NCBI RefSeq assembly: GCF_008364555.1
Contig: NZ_VTUC01000038.1
Location: 1 to 64,000 of the forward strand
Reading direction: 5' to 3'
From: Enterobacter vonholyi
GTDB taxonomy: Bacteria > Pseudomonadota > Gammaproteobacteria > Enterobacterales > Enterobacteriaceae
Length of the DNA stretch: 64,000 nucleotides
Shown here: piece after piece, positions 45,071-54,229 of the stretch
Layout: every line of letters starts with the position of its first letter
Position numbering within the stretch: position 1 is the first letter of the stretch
Notes under the pieces: model-generated
Database searches by the model: none
Seen by the model: only the letters and a program-made list of their open reading frames with translations
Told to the model about the DNA's origin: nothing
Made by a program: the position numbers and the translations under genes

Positions 45071-46471
45071 TCAAGTATTCTGCGTGGCGGCCCGCTCCGC
45101 CTCTTGTTTCGCCAGGGTACGCGCAAGGATGGTGGAGTATAACGGTTTTCCACCCAGGAACTGGGCTAATAGTGTCGCGCCGAGACAGGTAATGATCATT
45201 GGCAAAATGAGCTGGTAATTGTCCGTCATCTCCAGTACCAGCACGATCCCGGTCAACGGCGCACGAAGGGACGCGGCCAGCAGCGCCCCCATTCCGGCGA
45301 TGGCAAACGTCCCGGCGTCAAGATGATAGGCGGGAAACCCCGCTTCAGCCGCCATACCAAACGCGGTCCCGAGCAGCGTACCCAGCGCCAGCATCGGGGC
45401 GAAAATCCCGCCGGGCGCGCCGGAGGAGAAGCACAGCACCGTCGTGATGACTCTTGAAATAAACATAAACAGCAGCAGGCCCACGCTGAAATTCCCCGCC
45501 GCCGCAATGGGAATCAGCCCGAACCCGCCGCCTGCGGCATTCGGCTCAATAAACCCGAGTACGCCACACATTCCCCCCAGCAGGCCGCCCATCAGCACCC
45601 ATCTGGTGGTGTTCCCGCCGTGAATGCGCTGGAACATATCCTGAGCGCACAGGATAAAGGTGTTAAACAGCGGTCCCACCACGCCAAAAATCATGCCGAG
45701 GATCAGATAAAGCCACAGGGTGTTGACCGGCGCGTTGGTCAGTTTACCCACCTCAATAACCGCCCCTTCGCCATTAAAGATGCGAAACACGATGCTCGAC
45801 ATAATGACGCCGGTAAACACCGCTTTAATGGAGATCAGATTGTAGCGAAACTGCGCGCGCATCTCTTCGATGATGAACAAAATGCCCGCCAGCGGCGCGT
45901 TAAACGCGGCTGAAAGCCCCGCCGCAGCGCCGGTTGCCAGCAGCGTATGGCGCGCTTCGGCGCTTCGCATCCGAAACAGATCGCCTACCATGCGGCCGAC
46001 GTTTCCCCCCAGCTGTACCGTGGGTCCTTCCCGCCCAAGCACCATGCCCGCGCCCAGGGTACCCATGCCGCCGATAAATTTAACCGGAATCACCCGCCAC
46101 CAGCGCACCGGACGCAGCTCCTCCAGCGCACCTTCAATTTCCGGGATGCCCGATCCCCCGGCTTCCGGTGCGAATTTACGCACCAGAAAATACCCCACCA
46201 TGGCAAACAGCGCAGACAGTCCGAATGCCCACACCCAGACCAGCCATTCGCTATTGGCGAAACCGGCCACGGTGCCCACTCGCCAGTTGAGCACGGCATT
46301 AACCGCTTTTTCAAAAGCCACGCCCACCAGCCCGGCGAGTGTTCCCACCACGGCAGCAGCCAGAAGGATCGCCAGCGGCGTTTTATCGCGGTTAAGCAGC
46401 CGCCGAATGCTGATTCGGTGCTGGGCGCGCGTAAACTGTTGTTCTTCAAAAGACGGAGAATCTGATTTCAT
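45071..46471 (-). CDS. clcA: H+/Cl- exchange transporter ClcA
   Basis: CLC-family antiporter (two Cl- per H+) used in extreme acid resistance. The 466 residues have the selectivity motifs GSGIP (106-110, Ser107) and GREGP with gating Glu148, the internal proton glutamate in FIIEEM, and the later conserved GGIFAPML and ATL segments. A GTG at 46480 would add three residues; I chose the ATG by family N-terminus. The LdcC acid-linked decarboxylase is a functional relative in the same window. Confidence 0.96.
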   Translation of the reverse strand: MKSDSPSFEEQQFTRAQHRISIRRLLNRDKTPLAILLAAAVVGTLAGLVGVAFEKAVNAVLNWRVGTVAGFANSEWLVWVWAFGLSALFAMVGYFLVRKFAPEAGGSGIPEIEGALEELRPVRWWRVIPVKFIGGMGTLGAGMVLGREGPTVQLGGNVGRMVGDLFRMRSAEARHTLLATGAAAGLSAAFNAPLAGILFIIEEMRAQFRYNLISIKAVFTGVIMSSIVFRIFNGEGAVIEVGKLTNAPVNTLWLYLILGMIFGVVGPLFNTFILCAQDMFQRIHGGNTTRWVLMGGLLGGMCGVLGFIEPNAAGGGFGLIPIAAAGNFSVGLLLFMFISRVITTVLCFSSGAPGGIFAPMLALGTLLGTAFGMAAEAGFPAYHLDAGTFAIAGMGALLAASLRAPLTGIVLVLEMTDNYQLILPMIITCLGATLLAQFLGGKPLYSTILARTLAKQEAERAATQNT

Positions 46472-46579
46472 GTCCTGCACTTATTCGTCATACAAAAGCC
46501 GCGTGGATTTTACCAGAGACTGCCCTACCGTCTCCTGAAAATTACTTAACAAATCTTAAAGCATTACCCGGCTAAAAAT

Positions 46580-46615
46580 TTCATAACCATCCCCGAATCA
46601 CTTAGAATAGTGGGC
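46580..46615 (+). promoter_or_regulatory. Candidate hemL promoter
   Basis: TTCATA (46580-46585), a 17-bp spacer, TAGAAT (46603-46608), about 40 bp upstream of the hemL start. Each box has two or fewer mismatches to consensus. A prediction only. Confidence 0.4.
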
Positions 46616-46647
46616 TTAACCATTTTATACGAACCAGGAACGACGCC

Positions 46648-47928
46648 ATGAGCAAGTCTGAAAACCTCTACAGTGCAGCCCGCGAGCTTATTCCGGGTGG
46701 CGTGAACTCACCTGTGCGCGCCTTCACCGGCGTGGGCGGTACGCCGCTGTTTATCGAACGTGCTGACGGCGCGTATCTGTATGATGTCGATGGCAAAGCC
46801 TATATCGATTACGTCGGCTCCTGGGGCCCGATGGTGCTGGGTCACAACCACCCGGCTATTCGTAACGCGGTAATTGAAGCCGCCCAGCGCGGCCTGAGCT
46901 TCGGCGCGCCAACCGAAATGGAAGTGAAAATGGCGGAGCTGGTGACTGAACTGGTGCCTACCATGGACATGGTTCGTATGGTGAACTCCGGTACCGAAGC
47001 CACCATGAGCGCCATCCGCCTGGCGCGCGGTTTTACCGGCCGCGATAAAATCATCAAGTTTGAAGGCTGTTACCACGGTCATGCGGACTGCCTGCTGGTG
47101 AAAGCCGGTTCCGGCGCGCTGACGCTCGGCCAGCCGAACTCCCCGGGCGTACCGGCAGATTTCGCGAAGCATACCCTGACCTGCACCTACAACGATCTTG
47201 CTACCGTTCGCGCGGCGTTCGAGCAGTATCCGCAGGAGATCGCCTGCATCATCGTTGAGCCGGTTGCCGGCAACATGAACTGTATCCCACCGCAGCCTGA
47301 CTTCCTGCCGGGCCTGCGTGCCCTGTGCGACGAGTTCGGCGCGCTGCTGATCATCGATGAAGTCATGACCGGCTTCCGCGTGGCGCTGGCGGGTGCCCAG
47401 TCTTACTACGACGTCGAGCCGGACCTGACCTGCCTCGGCAAAATCATCGGCGGCGGCATGCCGGTCGGCGCATTCGGTGGGCGTAAGGACGTGATGGAAG
47501 CTCTGGCGCCAACCGGCCCGGTTTACCAGGCGGGCACGCTCTCCGGTAACCCAATCGCCATGGCGGCGGGCTTTGCCTGCCTGACCGAAGTGGCTCAGCC
47601 AGGCATTCACGAAACCCTGACCGACCGTACCACGCAGCTGGCAAACGGCCTGCTGGAAGCGGCAGAAGAGGCCGGTATCCCTCTGGTGGTCAACCACGTG
47701 GGCGGGATGTTCGGGATTTTCTTCACCGACGCGAAAACCGTGACCTGCTATCAGGACGTGGTGAAGTGCGACGTTGAGCGCTTCAAGCGCTTCTTCCACC
47801 TGATGCTGGAAGAAGGCGTGTATCTGGCACCGTCAGCGTTCGAAGCGGGCTTTATGTCCGTGGCGCACAGCGAAGATGATATCAACAACACCATCGACGC
47901 CGCGCGTAAGGTGTTTGCGAAGCTGTAA
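46648..47928 (+). CDS. hemL: Glutamate-1-semialdehyde 2,1-aminomutase
   Basis: PLP enzyme that makes 5-aminolevulinate for haem from glutamate 1-semialdehyde. The 426 residues match E. coli. They have the class III aminotransferase fold with Asp237 in LLIIDEV and the PLP Lys265 in LGKIIGGG. A good Shine-Dalgarno precedes it (CAGGAA). It is divergent from clcA and converges with fhuB. The haem and siderophore-iron genes are neighbours. Confidence 0.98.
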   Translation: MSKSENLYSAARELIPGGVNSPVRAFTGVGGTPLFIERADGAYLYDVDGKAYIDYVGSWGPMVLGHNHPAIRNAVIEAAQRGLSFGAPTEMEVKMAELVTELVPTMDMVRMVNSGTEATMSAIRLARGFTGRDKIIKFEGCYHGHADCLLVKAGSGALTLGQPNSPGVPADFAKHTLTCTYNDLATVRAAFEQYPQEIACIIVEPVAGNMNCIPPQPDFLPGLRALCDEFGALLIIDEVMTGFRVALAGAQSYYDVEPDLTCLGKIIGGGMPVGAFGGRKDVMEALAPTGPVYQAGTLSGNPIAMAAGFACLTEVAQPGIHETLTDRTTQLANGLLEAAEEAGIPLVVNHVGGMFGIFFTDAKTVTCYQDVVKCDVERFKRFFHLMLEEGVYLAPSAFEAGFMSVAHSEDDINNTIDAARKVFAKL

Positions 47929-47931
47929 GAT

Positions 47932-47980
47932 GTGCGGCTTGATGCCCACACCCCACCCCTATCCCTCAGGGAGAGGGAGC
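47932..47980 (-). repeat. Dispersed palindromic repeat, copy C (inverted)
   Basis: Minus orientation: CCCTCTCCC TGA GGGATAGGG (one mismatch), then the conserved arm GGGGTGTGGGCATCA.GCCGCAC. It sits 3 bp after the hemL stop, between convergent hemL and fhuB. Confidence 0.78.
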
Positions 47981-47987
47981 AAACACT

Positions 47988-48020
47988 AAAACGGCAATCT
48001 AAGGATTGCCGTTTGCTTTT
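47988..48020. terminator. Bidirectional terminator hemL/fhuB, part of composite element C
   Basis: Stem AAACGGCAATC / GATTGCCGTTT with loop TAAG, followed by GCTTTT on plus and TAGTGTTTG on minus. The stem sequence equals that of element A, and the whole element is inverted. Confidence 0.92.
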
Positions 48021-48021
48021 A

Positions 48022-50004
48022 TTACCGACTCTGCTTTCTCAACAGATAAATAAAGTACGGCGCACCGATAAAGGTCGACAGCAGTCCCGCCGGGATCTGA
48101 TACGGGAACAGCACCATTCTTCCGCACCAGTCCGCAAACACCAGCATCACCCCGCCCGTCAGGGCCGACATAACAATATGCGGCATCGTCCGGCGAAATC
48201 CCATCATTCTGGCAATGTGCGGCGCCATTAACCCGACAAAGCTCAGCGGTCCAATCGTCAGGGTTGCCGTCGCCGTCAGGCACGCCGCCAGCAGCAGCAA
48301 GGCCACACGCGCTGGCGTCAGCGCCATTCCCACCGCACGCGCGCTTTCGCCGCCGAGCGGCAGAATAGTCAGCCAGCGTCGGCACAGCGGCACCATCGCC
48401 AGCAGCACGACCATCACCATCCCGGACCAGATCACCTGGCTGCCGGTGGCGTTGTACGTTGAGCCGGAAATCCAGGTCAGGATCTTCGCCATACGCGGAT
48501 CGCCGCTCGCCTGCAGCATCATCAGCAGCATCGTGAACGCGGTGCTGAGCGCCATCCCCGCCAGCAGCATGCGGTGCGGTGAAAACCCGCCGCGACCGGC
48601 GGCAATCAGGATAATCATCAGCGTAACTGCCGCACCGAGACTGCCGGCAGGCATCAGCCAGCCAAACGCATTCCCCGGCACAAAGAACAGCATCAGCACC
48701 ACGCCAAAGGCGGCGCCGGAGCTGATCCCAAGCACTTCCGGGCTCGCCATCGGGTTGCCGGTAAGACGCTGAATAATGCACCCCGCTACCGCCAGCATTA
48801 CCCCTGCGATCAGCGCAGCAAAGATACGCGGCCAGCGCCACTGCAGCAGGTCGTTGAGTAAATCGCCCGTTGCCCAGTGCCAGCCCGAGGCATCGCGTCC
48901 GAATGAGAGCGCCGCGAACGAGGCGATAATCAGCACCGCCAGACCGGCAAGGCTAAACCACAGCACCGACTGACGTTCAGCGTAGACTTTGTCGCCAGCG
49001 TCCATCGCCGGTGCGCTCATGCTGCGCAGGCGCGGGAGCAGCCACAGCAGCAGCGGCGCCCCGATAAGCGCGGTCACAGAGCCAGTAGACACTTCCCTCC
49101 ATACCTGCGCCATCCAGAGAATGAGCTGATCGGAAAGCCAGAGGATCAGCGCCCCAATGAGCGGCGCCAGCATCAGACGCGCCAGCAGGCGACGCGCGCC
49201 GAGCATTTTCGCCAGCAGCGGCGCAAACAGGCCAATAAACCCGATAATGCCGACCGCGTTCACCAGCAGGGCGCTCAGTACGATCGCCAGCGTCAGCGCC
49301 GCCAGACGAGCCAGAGACAGGGCCAGACCGAGATTGCGCGCCACGCCATCATCCAGCCCCATGAGCGTCAGGGGACGCAGGAGCAGCAGCGTCAGCACGA
49401 CACCGCCAGCCAGCTGCGGCCACAGGCGCAGCACAACGCTCCAGTCGGTCTGGGTGAGCGTGCCGGTACTCCACAGGAACATGCTTTGCAGCCGATCGTG
49501 ATGGAACAACACCAGCAGCTGGTTAATCGCCCCGCAGTACAGGCTCACCACCAGCCCGGCCAGGATAAGCGTCACGGGAGAAAGGCGTTTGCCCCAGGCC
49601 ACGCCAAAGACCAGCGCGCCCACCACGCACGCCCCCGCGAGTGCTGCAAACTGCGAGGTTAACGCTCCCGGCAGCGCCCACAGCGTGGTGATGGTGATCC
49701 CAAGCTGCGCGCCGGTCGCGACGCCGAGCGTGGTTGGCTCTGCCAGCGGGTTACGTAAAACCTGCTGGAACAGCACGCCCACCAGCCCTAAACCGGCACC
49801 GACTAACAGGGAGATTGCCAGACGCGGCAGCAGGCTGTAGTGGAACAGCATCTGCTGAATATTGTCGATATCCGGCGAGGCCAGCGCGGCTCCCCATTGC
49901 GCGCGCGGTAACGCGGCAGAGAGGTTGAACCCGGTTAACGCCAGCGCGGCAAGAAAAATCAGCATCAGCAGAAGCGCCGGGAAACGGGCGATACGCGTAC
50001 TCAT
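48022..50004 (-). CDS. fhuB: Ferric hydroxamate ABC transporter permease FhuB
   Basis: Inner-membrane permease for ferrichrome, coprogen and other hydroxamates. The 660 residues are a fused tandem of two FecCD-type permeases, about twenty membrane segments in total. Each half has a coupling loop (GVLFQQVLRNPLAEP and GCIIQRLTGNPMASP). It acts with ATPase FhuC and binding protein FhuD. The start overlaps the fhuD stop (ATGA). Last gene of fhuACDB. Confidence 0.97.
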   Translation of the reverse strand: MSTRIARFPALLLMLIFLAALALTGFNLSAALPRAQWGAALASPDIDNIQQMLFHYSLLPRLAISLLVGAGLGLVGVLFQQVLRNPLAEPTTLGVATGAQLGITITTLWALPGALTSQFAALAGACVVGALVFGVAWGKRLSPVTLILAGLVVSLYCGAINQLLVLFHHDRLQSMFLWSTGTLTQTDWSVVLRLWPQLAGGVVLTLLLLRPLTLMGLDDGVARNLGLALSLARLAALTLAIVLSALLVNAVGIIGFIGLFAPLLAKMLGARRLLARLMLAPLIGALILWLSDQLILWMAQVWREVSTGSVTALIGAPLLLWLLPRLRSMSAPAMDAGDKVYAERQSVLWFSLAGLAVLIIASFAALSFGRDASGWHWATGDLLNDLLQWRWPRIFAALIAGVMLAVAGCIIQRLTGNPMASPEVLGISSGAAFGVVLMLFFVPGNAFGWLMPAGSLGAAVTLMIILIAAGRGGFSPHRMLLAGMALSTAFTMLLMMLQASGDPRMAKILTWISGSTYNATGSQVIWSGMVMVVLLAMVPLCRRWLTILPLGGESARAVGMALTPARVALLLLAACLTATATLTIGPLSFVGLMAPHIARMMGFRRTMPHIVMSALTGGVMLVFADWCGRMVLFPYQIPAGLLSTFIGAPYFIYLLRKQSR

Positions 50005-50891
50005 GCTTTACCTCCCAGAGCGTTATCAAGCACGCGGGCAAAATGCATGGCCGACAGCGTCGCGCCGTAGAACCAGACCGCCGGAGCGCGCTGGAAGCGC
50101 TTCTCGCGCACAAACGGCATCGCCTGCCAGAGCGGAGTCGCCATCAGGGTTTGCATGTCGCGTTCGTTGCCGTGGTCGAAACACAGCACGTCCACGTCGC
50201 GAAACGCCGCCAGACGGTCGATACCCACGGCGGTACTGCCCCAGAACGTCATCTCCCCTTCCCAGGCATTACGAATGCCGAAGCTGTCCAGCACCTCCTG
50301 GAACAGACAGTTTTTACCGAAGACCAGCATATGGCGGGCATCCAGCAGCGTCACCATCAGCAGCGGACGATCGCCCCGGTGAGCAAAGCGCGGCTTCAGG
50401 GAGTCGATCAGGGCATCAAATTCGTCGAGGTGTTTTTTGGCCTCCGCCTCGCGGTTGAGGAAATGCGCCATCTCGTTAATCGAATTTTTCGCTACGGCCA
50501 GCGGTTTTTTACCGTCGCTGAAAGCGAATCCGCGCCCGGGCGCAATGCGCGCCATGACCTCCTCTGAGGGACCGTAGCCCGCAGACCAGAACAGGAACGA
50601 GGGTTTCATCTGGGTGAGCAGTTCGAGATTTGGCTCAGTTCGCAGGCCGACGTCGATCACCGAGTCCGGCAGCTTCGGCTCGTTCACCCAGAGGTTATAG
50701 TTGGGAATGTCCGCGACGCCGTAGGGCGTGACGCCGAGCGCCATCATCAGTTCGACCGGCAGCCATTCCAGGGCCACAATACGGTGCGGATCGACGGTGG
50801 CAGCACGCGCCGTATTCATTTTTAACAGCAGCGGTGAAAGGGCCATCGCCGTCAGCAGGCGACGGCGGCTAATGCGTGTGTTATTCAGCAT
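50001..50891 (-). CDS. fhuD: Ferric hydroxamate-binding periplasmic protein FhuD
   Basis: Binds hydroxamate siderophores and hands them to FhuBC. The 296 residues begin with a twin-arginine-type signal (ISRRRLLTAMALSPLLL) and cleavage near ARA, consistent with Tat export known for FhuD. The mature part has the type III helical-backbone fold, with RTEPNLELL and SIDRLAAF-like segments. The start overlaps the fhuC stop by 1 nt (TGATG), and the stop overlaps fhuB. Confidence 0.96.
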   Translation of the reverse strand: MLNNTRISRRRLLTAMALSPLLLKMNTARAATVDPHRIVALEWLPVELMMALGVTPYGVADIPNYNLWVNEPKLPDSVIDVGLRTEPNLELLTQMKPSFLFWSAGYGPSEEVMARIAPGRGFAFSDGKKPLAVAKNSINEMAHFLNREAEAKKHLDEFDALIDSLKPRFAHRGDRPLLMVTLLDARHMLVFGKNCLFQEVLDSFGIRNAWEGEMTFWGSTAVGIDRLAAFRDVDVLCFDHGNERDMQTLMATPLWQAMPFVREKRFQRAPAVWFYGATLSAMHFARVLDNALGGKA

Positions 50892-51688
50892 CAGTAGACA
50901 AAGCTCACCGGTGCAGCCCCGGCCGGGTGAGGCAGAATACCCATCGGAATACCGTAAATATGTTCCAGCGTTTCGCTGCGCATCAGATCGGATGGTGTAC
51001 CCTGCGCAATCATTTCGCCACCGCGCAGCGCGACAAGGTAGTCACAGTAGCGCGCCGCCATGTTGATATCGTGCAGGACCGCAATGACCGTCAGACCACG
51101 CTCCTGGCTTAAGCGGTGCACCAGCGCCAGCACGTCGACCTGATGTGCGATATCCAGCGCCGAGGTTGGCTCATCCAGCAGCAGGCAGCGGCTGTCCTGC
51201 GCCACCAGCATCGCAATCCACGCGCGCTGACGTTCGCCGCCGGACAGGCTATCCACCAGACGGTGCGCCAGTGGTTTCAGCCCGACCAGCGCAATCGCCT
51301 CTTCCACTTTCTCTCTGTCAGCAACGCCAAAGCGCCCAAGCGCCCCGTGCCAGGGATAACGCCCAATTGCCACCAGCTCACGCACCGTCATCCCTTCCGC
51401 CTGCGGCAGCTGCTGCGGCAGATAGGCCACTTTGCGGGCAAACGCTTTGCTGCTCCAGCTCTCCAGCGGCTGGTCATCCAGCAGAATATCGCCTTCAGAA
51501 GGCGGCTGATGGCGCCCCAGCATCTTGAGCAGCGTAGATTTACCGGAACCGTTATGACCAATCAGGCCAGTGACTTTACCTGCGGGAAACGTCAAAGAGA
51601 GCGGATGCAGCAAGGTGCGCCCGGGTACGCGAAAGGAGAGATGGTTAAGCGTAAAGGTGGTGTCGGGTTGCGTTTGATTATCCTGCAT
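50891..51688 (-). CDS. fhuC: Ferric hydroxamate ABC transporter ATPase FhuC
   Basis: Energises ferric hydroxamate import through FhuB. The 265 residues have Walker A GHNGSGKST (44-52), signature LSGGERQRAWIAML, Walker B CLLLDEPTSALD and an H-loop (AVLHDINMAARY). I start at MQDNQTQPDTTF; a frame from 51715 adds nine residues that overlap the fhuA terminator side. It lies beyond a hairpin after fhuA and overlaps fhuD. Confidence 0.97.
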   Translation of the reverse strand: MQDNQTQPDTTFTLNHLSFRVPGRTLLHPLSLTFPAGKVTGLIGHNGSGKSTLLKMLGRHQPPSEGDILLDDQPLESWSSKAFARKVAYLPQQLPQAEGMTVRELVAIGRYPWHGALGRFGVADREKVEEAIALVGLKPLAHRLVDSLSGGERQRAWIAMLVAQDSRCLLLDEPTSALDIAHQVDVLALVHRLSQERGLTVIAVLHDINMAARYCDYLVALRGGEMIAQGTPSDLMRSETLEHIYGIPMGILPHPAGAAPVSFVY

Positions 51689-51700
51689 ATCAGCCAACTT

Positions 51701-51729
51701 AAATAAAAAGGGCACGGCGAACCGTGCCC
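51701..51729 (-). terminator. Terminator/attenuator between fhuA and fhuC
   Basis: Minus strand: stem GGGCACGG / CCGTGCCC with a TTCG loop, followed by TTTTTATTT. It lies right after the fhuA stop. Partial read-through would let the abundant receptor exceed the transporter; that effect is inferred. Confidence 0.85.
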
Positions 51730-51738
51730 GAAGAGAGA

Positions 51739-53994
51739 TTAGAAGCGGAAGGTCGCGGTGGCAACAACCTGACGTTCAGCACCCCAGAAGCAGCCGTAAG
51801 TATTAAAGCAGCTGGCAACGTACTCACGATCGAACAGGTTGTTCACGTGTAGCGCGACGTTTGAGCCAGCCATGCCAACGCGTGCCAGATCGTATCTGAC
51901 CAGCGCATCGACAACGGTGTAGCTGCCTACTTTGAAGGAGTTCGCCGGATCGCCATAGCTTGAACCCGTGTAACGGACGCCGGTACCCAGCGTCAGGCCA
52001 GACAGCGCACCGTCAAACAGCGTGTAATCACCCCACAGCGATGCCATGTGTTTTGGAACCTGAGCAGGCGTGTTGCCTTTATAAGTGGTGTCTGTGGTGT
52101 ATTCGGCATCGGTATAGGTATAAGAACCTACCAGGTTAACGCTCGCAGACAGGGCCGCTTTCGCTTCCACCTCTACGCCACGCGCGCGGATTTCACCGCC
52201 CTGTACCGAGAAGAAGGAGCCCGCCGGGTCCGCCATCAGGTTGTTGGTTTTGGTCAACTGGTACAACGCACCGGTGACGACGATCGGACGATCGTTCGGC
52301 ACGTATTTCACGCCCGCTTCGTACTGTTTGCCTTTAGACGGTGCAAAGACGTTGCCGTTCGCTCCGGTCTGAGAAGCCGGTTCAAACGACTCGCTATAGC
52401 TAAAGTACGGGGTTACACCGTTATCAAACAGGTAGTTAACGCCACCGCGCCAGGTGAACTGGGTATCATCACGTTTGGAGGTGGTGTTCGTCACGCGGTT
52501 GTAGGATTCCTGATCGGCCCAGTCATAACGACCGCCCAGGGTTACCAGGACTTTGTCCCACTCAATTTGATCCTGAGCGTAAACGCCGGTCTGTTTTTGC
52601 TTGTTCAACACCTGATAGGCACCTGACGGTCCAGGATGTGAACCGAAATCGAAATCGCTACGATCGAGGTTATAGATATCAGATGGCGCAACGGAACCGG
52701 CATAGCCGAACCACGAGTCGATGTCATTACGCATGCGCATGAAATCCACCCCAGTCAGCAGAGTATGATCGAGTGAACCTGTCGCGAACTTGCTCTGCAA
52801 CTGCGTATCAACAGTGAAGTTTTCCAGCTTCTCATTATCGATCACATACTGGCGAGTCAGCGTATGACCCCACTGCGACTGAGGAACGCTCGCGCAAGGG
52901 CTGGATGCCGGATTACTCGAGTAGAGCGGATCGGAACACATGCCGTAGCCGTAGACGCTGTTTTGGGAAGTTTTATTCTGCGCATAGCGCAGGTTCTGAC
53001 GCACGGTAAAGGTATCGTTGAACTCGTGGTCGAAGCTGTATCCCACCATTTTCTGGTTACGGGAATAGGTATTGTTCTTCGCGCCTTCGTTGAAGTTAGT
53101 CGGCAGACGATCGCCGTTCGGCAGCGGATCAACCGTTCCCTCTTTTGGCAGCCAGCCGTAGTAGCCCGTTTCAGGCTCGTTCTGGAAATAGGAGAGGAAC
53201 GTGAAGGTGGTTTTATCATCCGGACGCCAGGAGAACGATGGCGCGATGGCGTAACGCTGCTCGCCCTTACCTTCCTGCTGGGAATTATTAGAACGCGCAA
53301 CGCCCGTTAAACGGTAAGAGTAAACGCCGTCATCGTCGATTGCATCGCTAAAGTCGAACCCGGTCTGGAACAGGCTGTCCGTGCCGACTTTGAACTGGAT
53401 CTCTTTCAGGGACTCGGTTGTTGGGCGCTTACTGACCATGTTCAGCAACCCGCCAGGGCTGCTTTTGCCGTACAGAACGGAAACCGGACCGCGCATGATC
53501 TCGGCGCGCTCCAGCATATACGGATCAATCACCGCGTCGTTATAGAAGTTCCCCTGCATTTTCATGCCGTCGAGGTAGTTATTCTGCGTCTGACCATCGG
53601 CTGCGAAGCCGCGAATAATCAGATAGTCATAGGTGTTAGACGCACCGCGCGTGCCTACCGCAACGCCCGGCGTATAGCTCAGGGCTTCTTTCACCGAGCG
53701 CGGCTGATGCAGCGCCATCTCTTCGGCAGTGACGACAGAAATAGACTGCGGAACCTTTTGAATAGGGGTATCCGTTTTGGTTCCGGTCGCGGATTGCCTT
53801 GCGGCGATGGTAGCAGCAGGACCCCAGGCACTTTCCTGTGCCGCAGGAGCTGCTGTTACCGTAATGGTTTCTTCTTTTTTCGGGGTTTCGGCAGCATGTG
53901 CATAAGTTGACATGCCAGCAACCGCTGTGGCGACGACGACCGCGAGTTTACGCAGCGACGTGTTCATTGGCTGAGCAGTATTGGAAAGCGCCAT
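51739..53994 (-). CDS. fhuA: TonB-dependent ferrichrome receptor FhuA
   Basis: Outer-membrane receptor for ferrichrome, and in E. coli for phages T1, T5 and phi80, colicin M and albomycin. The 751 residues have a signal peptide (cleavage near AHA-AE at 34), the TonB box ETITV (42-46), an N-terminal plug and a 22-strand barrel ending in aromatic ATATFRF. I start at MALSNTAQP; an extra 31-residue extension upstream is rejected. Loop 4 differs from E. coli: the two cysteines are further apart (C...SSNPASSP.C). A Fur-type operator lies just upstream. Confidence 0.97.
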   Translation of the reverse strand: MALSNTAQPMNTSLRKLAVVVATAVAGMSTYAHAAETPKKEETITVTAAPAAQESAWGPAATIAARQSATGTKTDTPIQKVPQSISVVTAEEMALHQPRSVKEALSYTPGVAVGTRGASNTYDYLIIRGFAADGQTQNNYLDGMKMQGNFYNDAVIDPYMLERAEIMRGPVSVLYGKSSPGGLLNMVSKRPTTESLKEIQFKVGTDSLFQTGFDFSDAIDDDGVYSYRLTGVARSNNSQQEGKGEQRYAIAPSFSWRPDDKTTFTFLSYFQNEPETGYYGWLPKEGTVDPLPNGDRLPTNFNEGAKNNTYSRNQKMVGYSFDHEFNDTFTVRQNLRYAQNKTSQNSVYGYGMCSDPLYSSNPASSPCASVPQSQWGHTLTRQYVIDNEKLENFTVDTQLQSKFATGSLDHTLLTGVDFMRMRNDIDSWFGYAGSVAPSDIYNLDRSDFDFGSHPGPSGAYQVLNKQKQTGVYAQDQIEWDKVLVTLGGRYDWADQESYNRVTNTTSKRDDTQFTWRGGVNYLFDNGVTPYFSYSESFEPASQTGANGNVFAPSKGKQYEAGVKYVPNDRPIVVTGALYQLTKTNNLMADPAGSFFSVQGGEIRARGVEVEAKAALSASVNLVGSYTYTDAEYTTDTTYKGNTPAQVPKHMASLWGDYTLFDGALSGLTLGTGVRYTGSSYGDPANSFKVGSYTVVDALVRYDLARVGMAGSNVALHVNNLFDREYVASCFNTYGCFWGAERQVVATATFRF

Positions 53995-54014
53995 GTTGAA
54001 TCTCTGATGTGAAA

Positions 54015-54044
54015 GTGAATGATAACGTAAACGAGAATTATTAT
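54015..54044 (-). promoter_or_regulatory. Fur-type operator upstream of fhuA
   Basis: Read on plus, GTGAAT-GATAAC-GTAAAC-GAGAAT-TATTAT: consecutive hexamers resembling GATAAT, the repeat unit of Fur operators. It lies 20 bp upstream of the fhuA start. Iron repression of fhuA by Fur is well known; the exact protected bases here are not measured. Confidence 0.75.
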
Positions 54045-54190
54045 TATGAGCGCCAGAATAATATGCGAAACGCTGGTTGCATAGCAAGCAGTAAGCGGCC
54101 CTATGAGAATTAAGGGTTTAAGAAATCATCAAGAGAAAACGAAGGGTTAATCAGAGTTAAAACGAGGGTTAACGAAATGAGGTCTACGGG

Positions 54191-54224
54191 TAAAAAAAGC
54201 CCCCTTCCGGGGAAGAGGGCTTTA
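54191..54224 (-). terminator. Terminator after mrcB
   Basis: Minus strand: stem AAAGCCC.CTTCC / GGAAG.GGGCTTT with one bulged pair, then a run of T. It ends 6 bp from the mrcB stop. Confidence 0.88.
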
Positions 54225-54229
54225 CAAGG

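Noticed and set aside
46708..47799. 363-codon open frame on the minus strand
   Set aside because: Antisense to hemL, which is intact.
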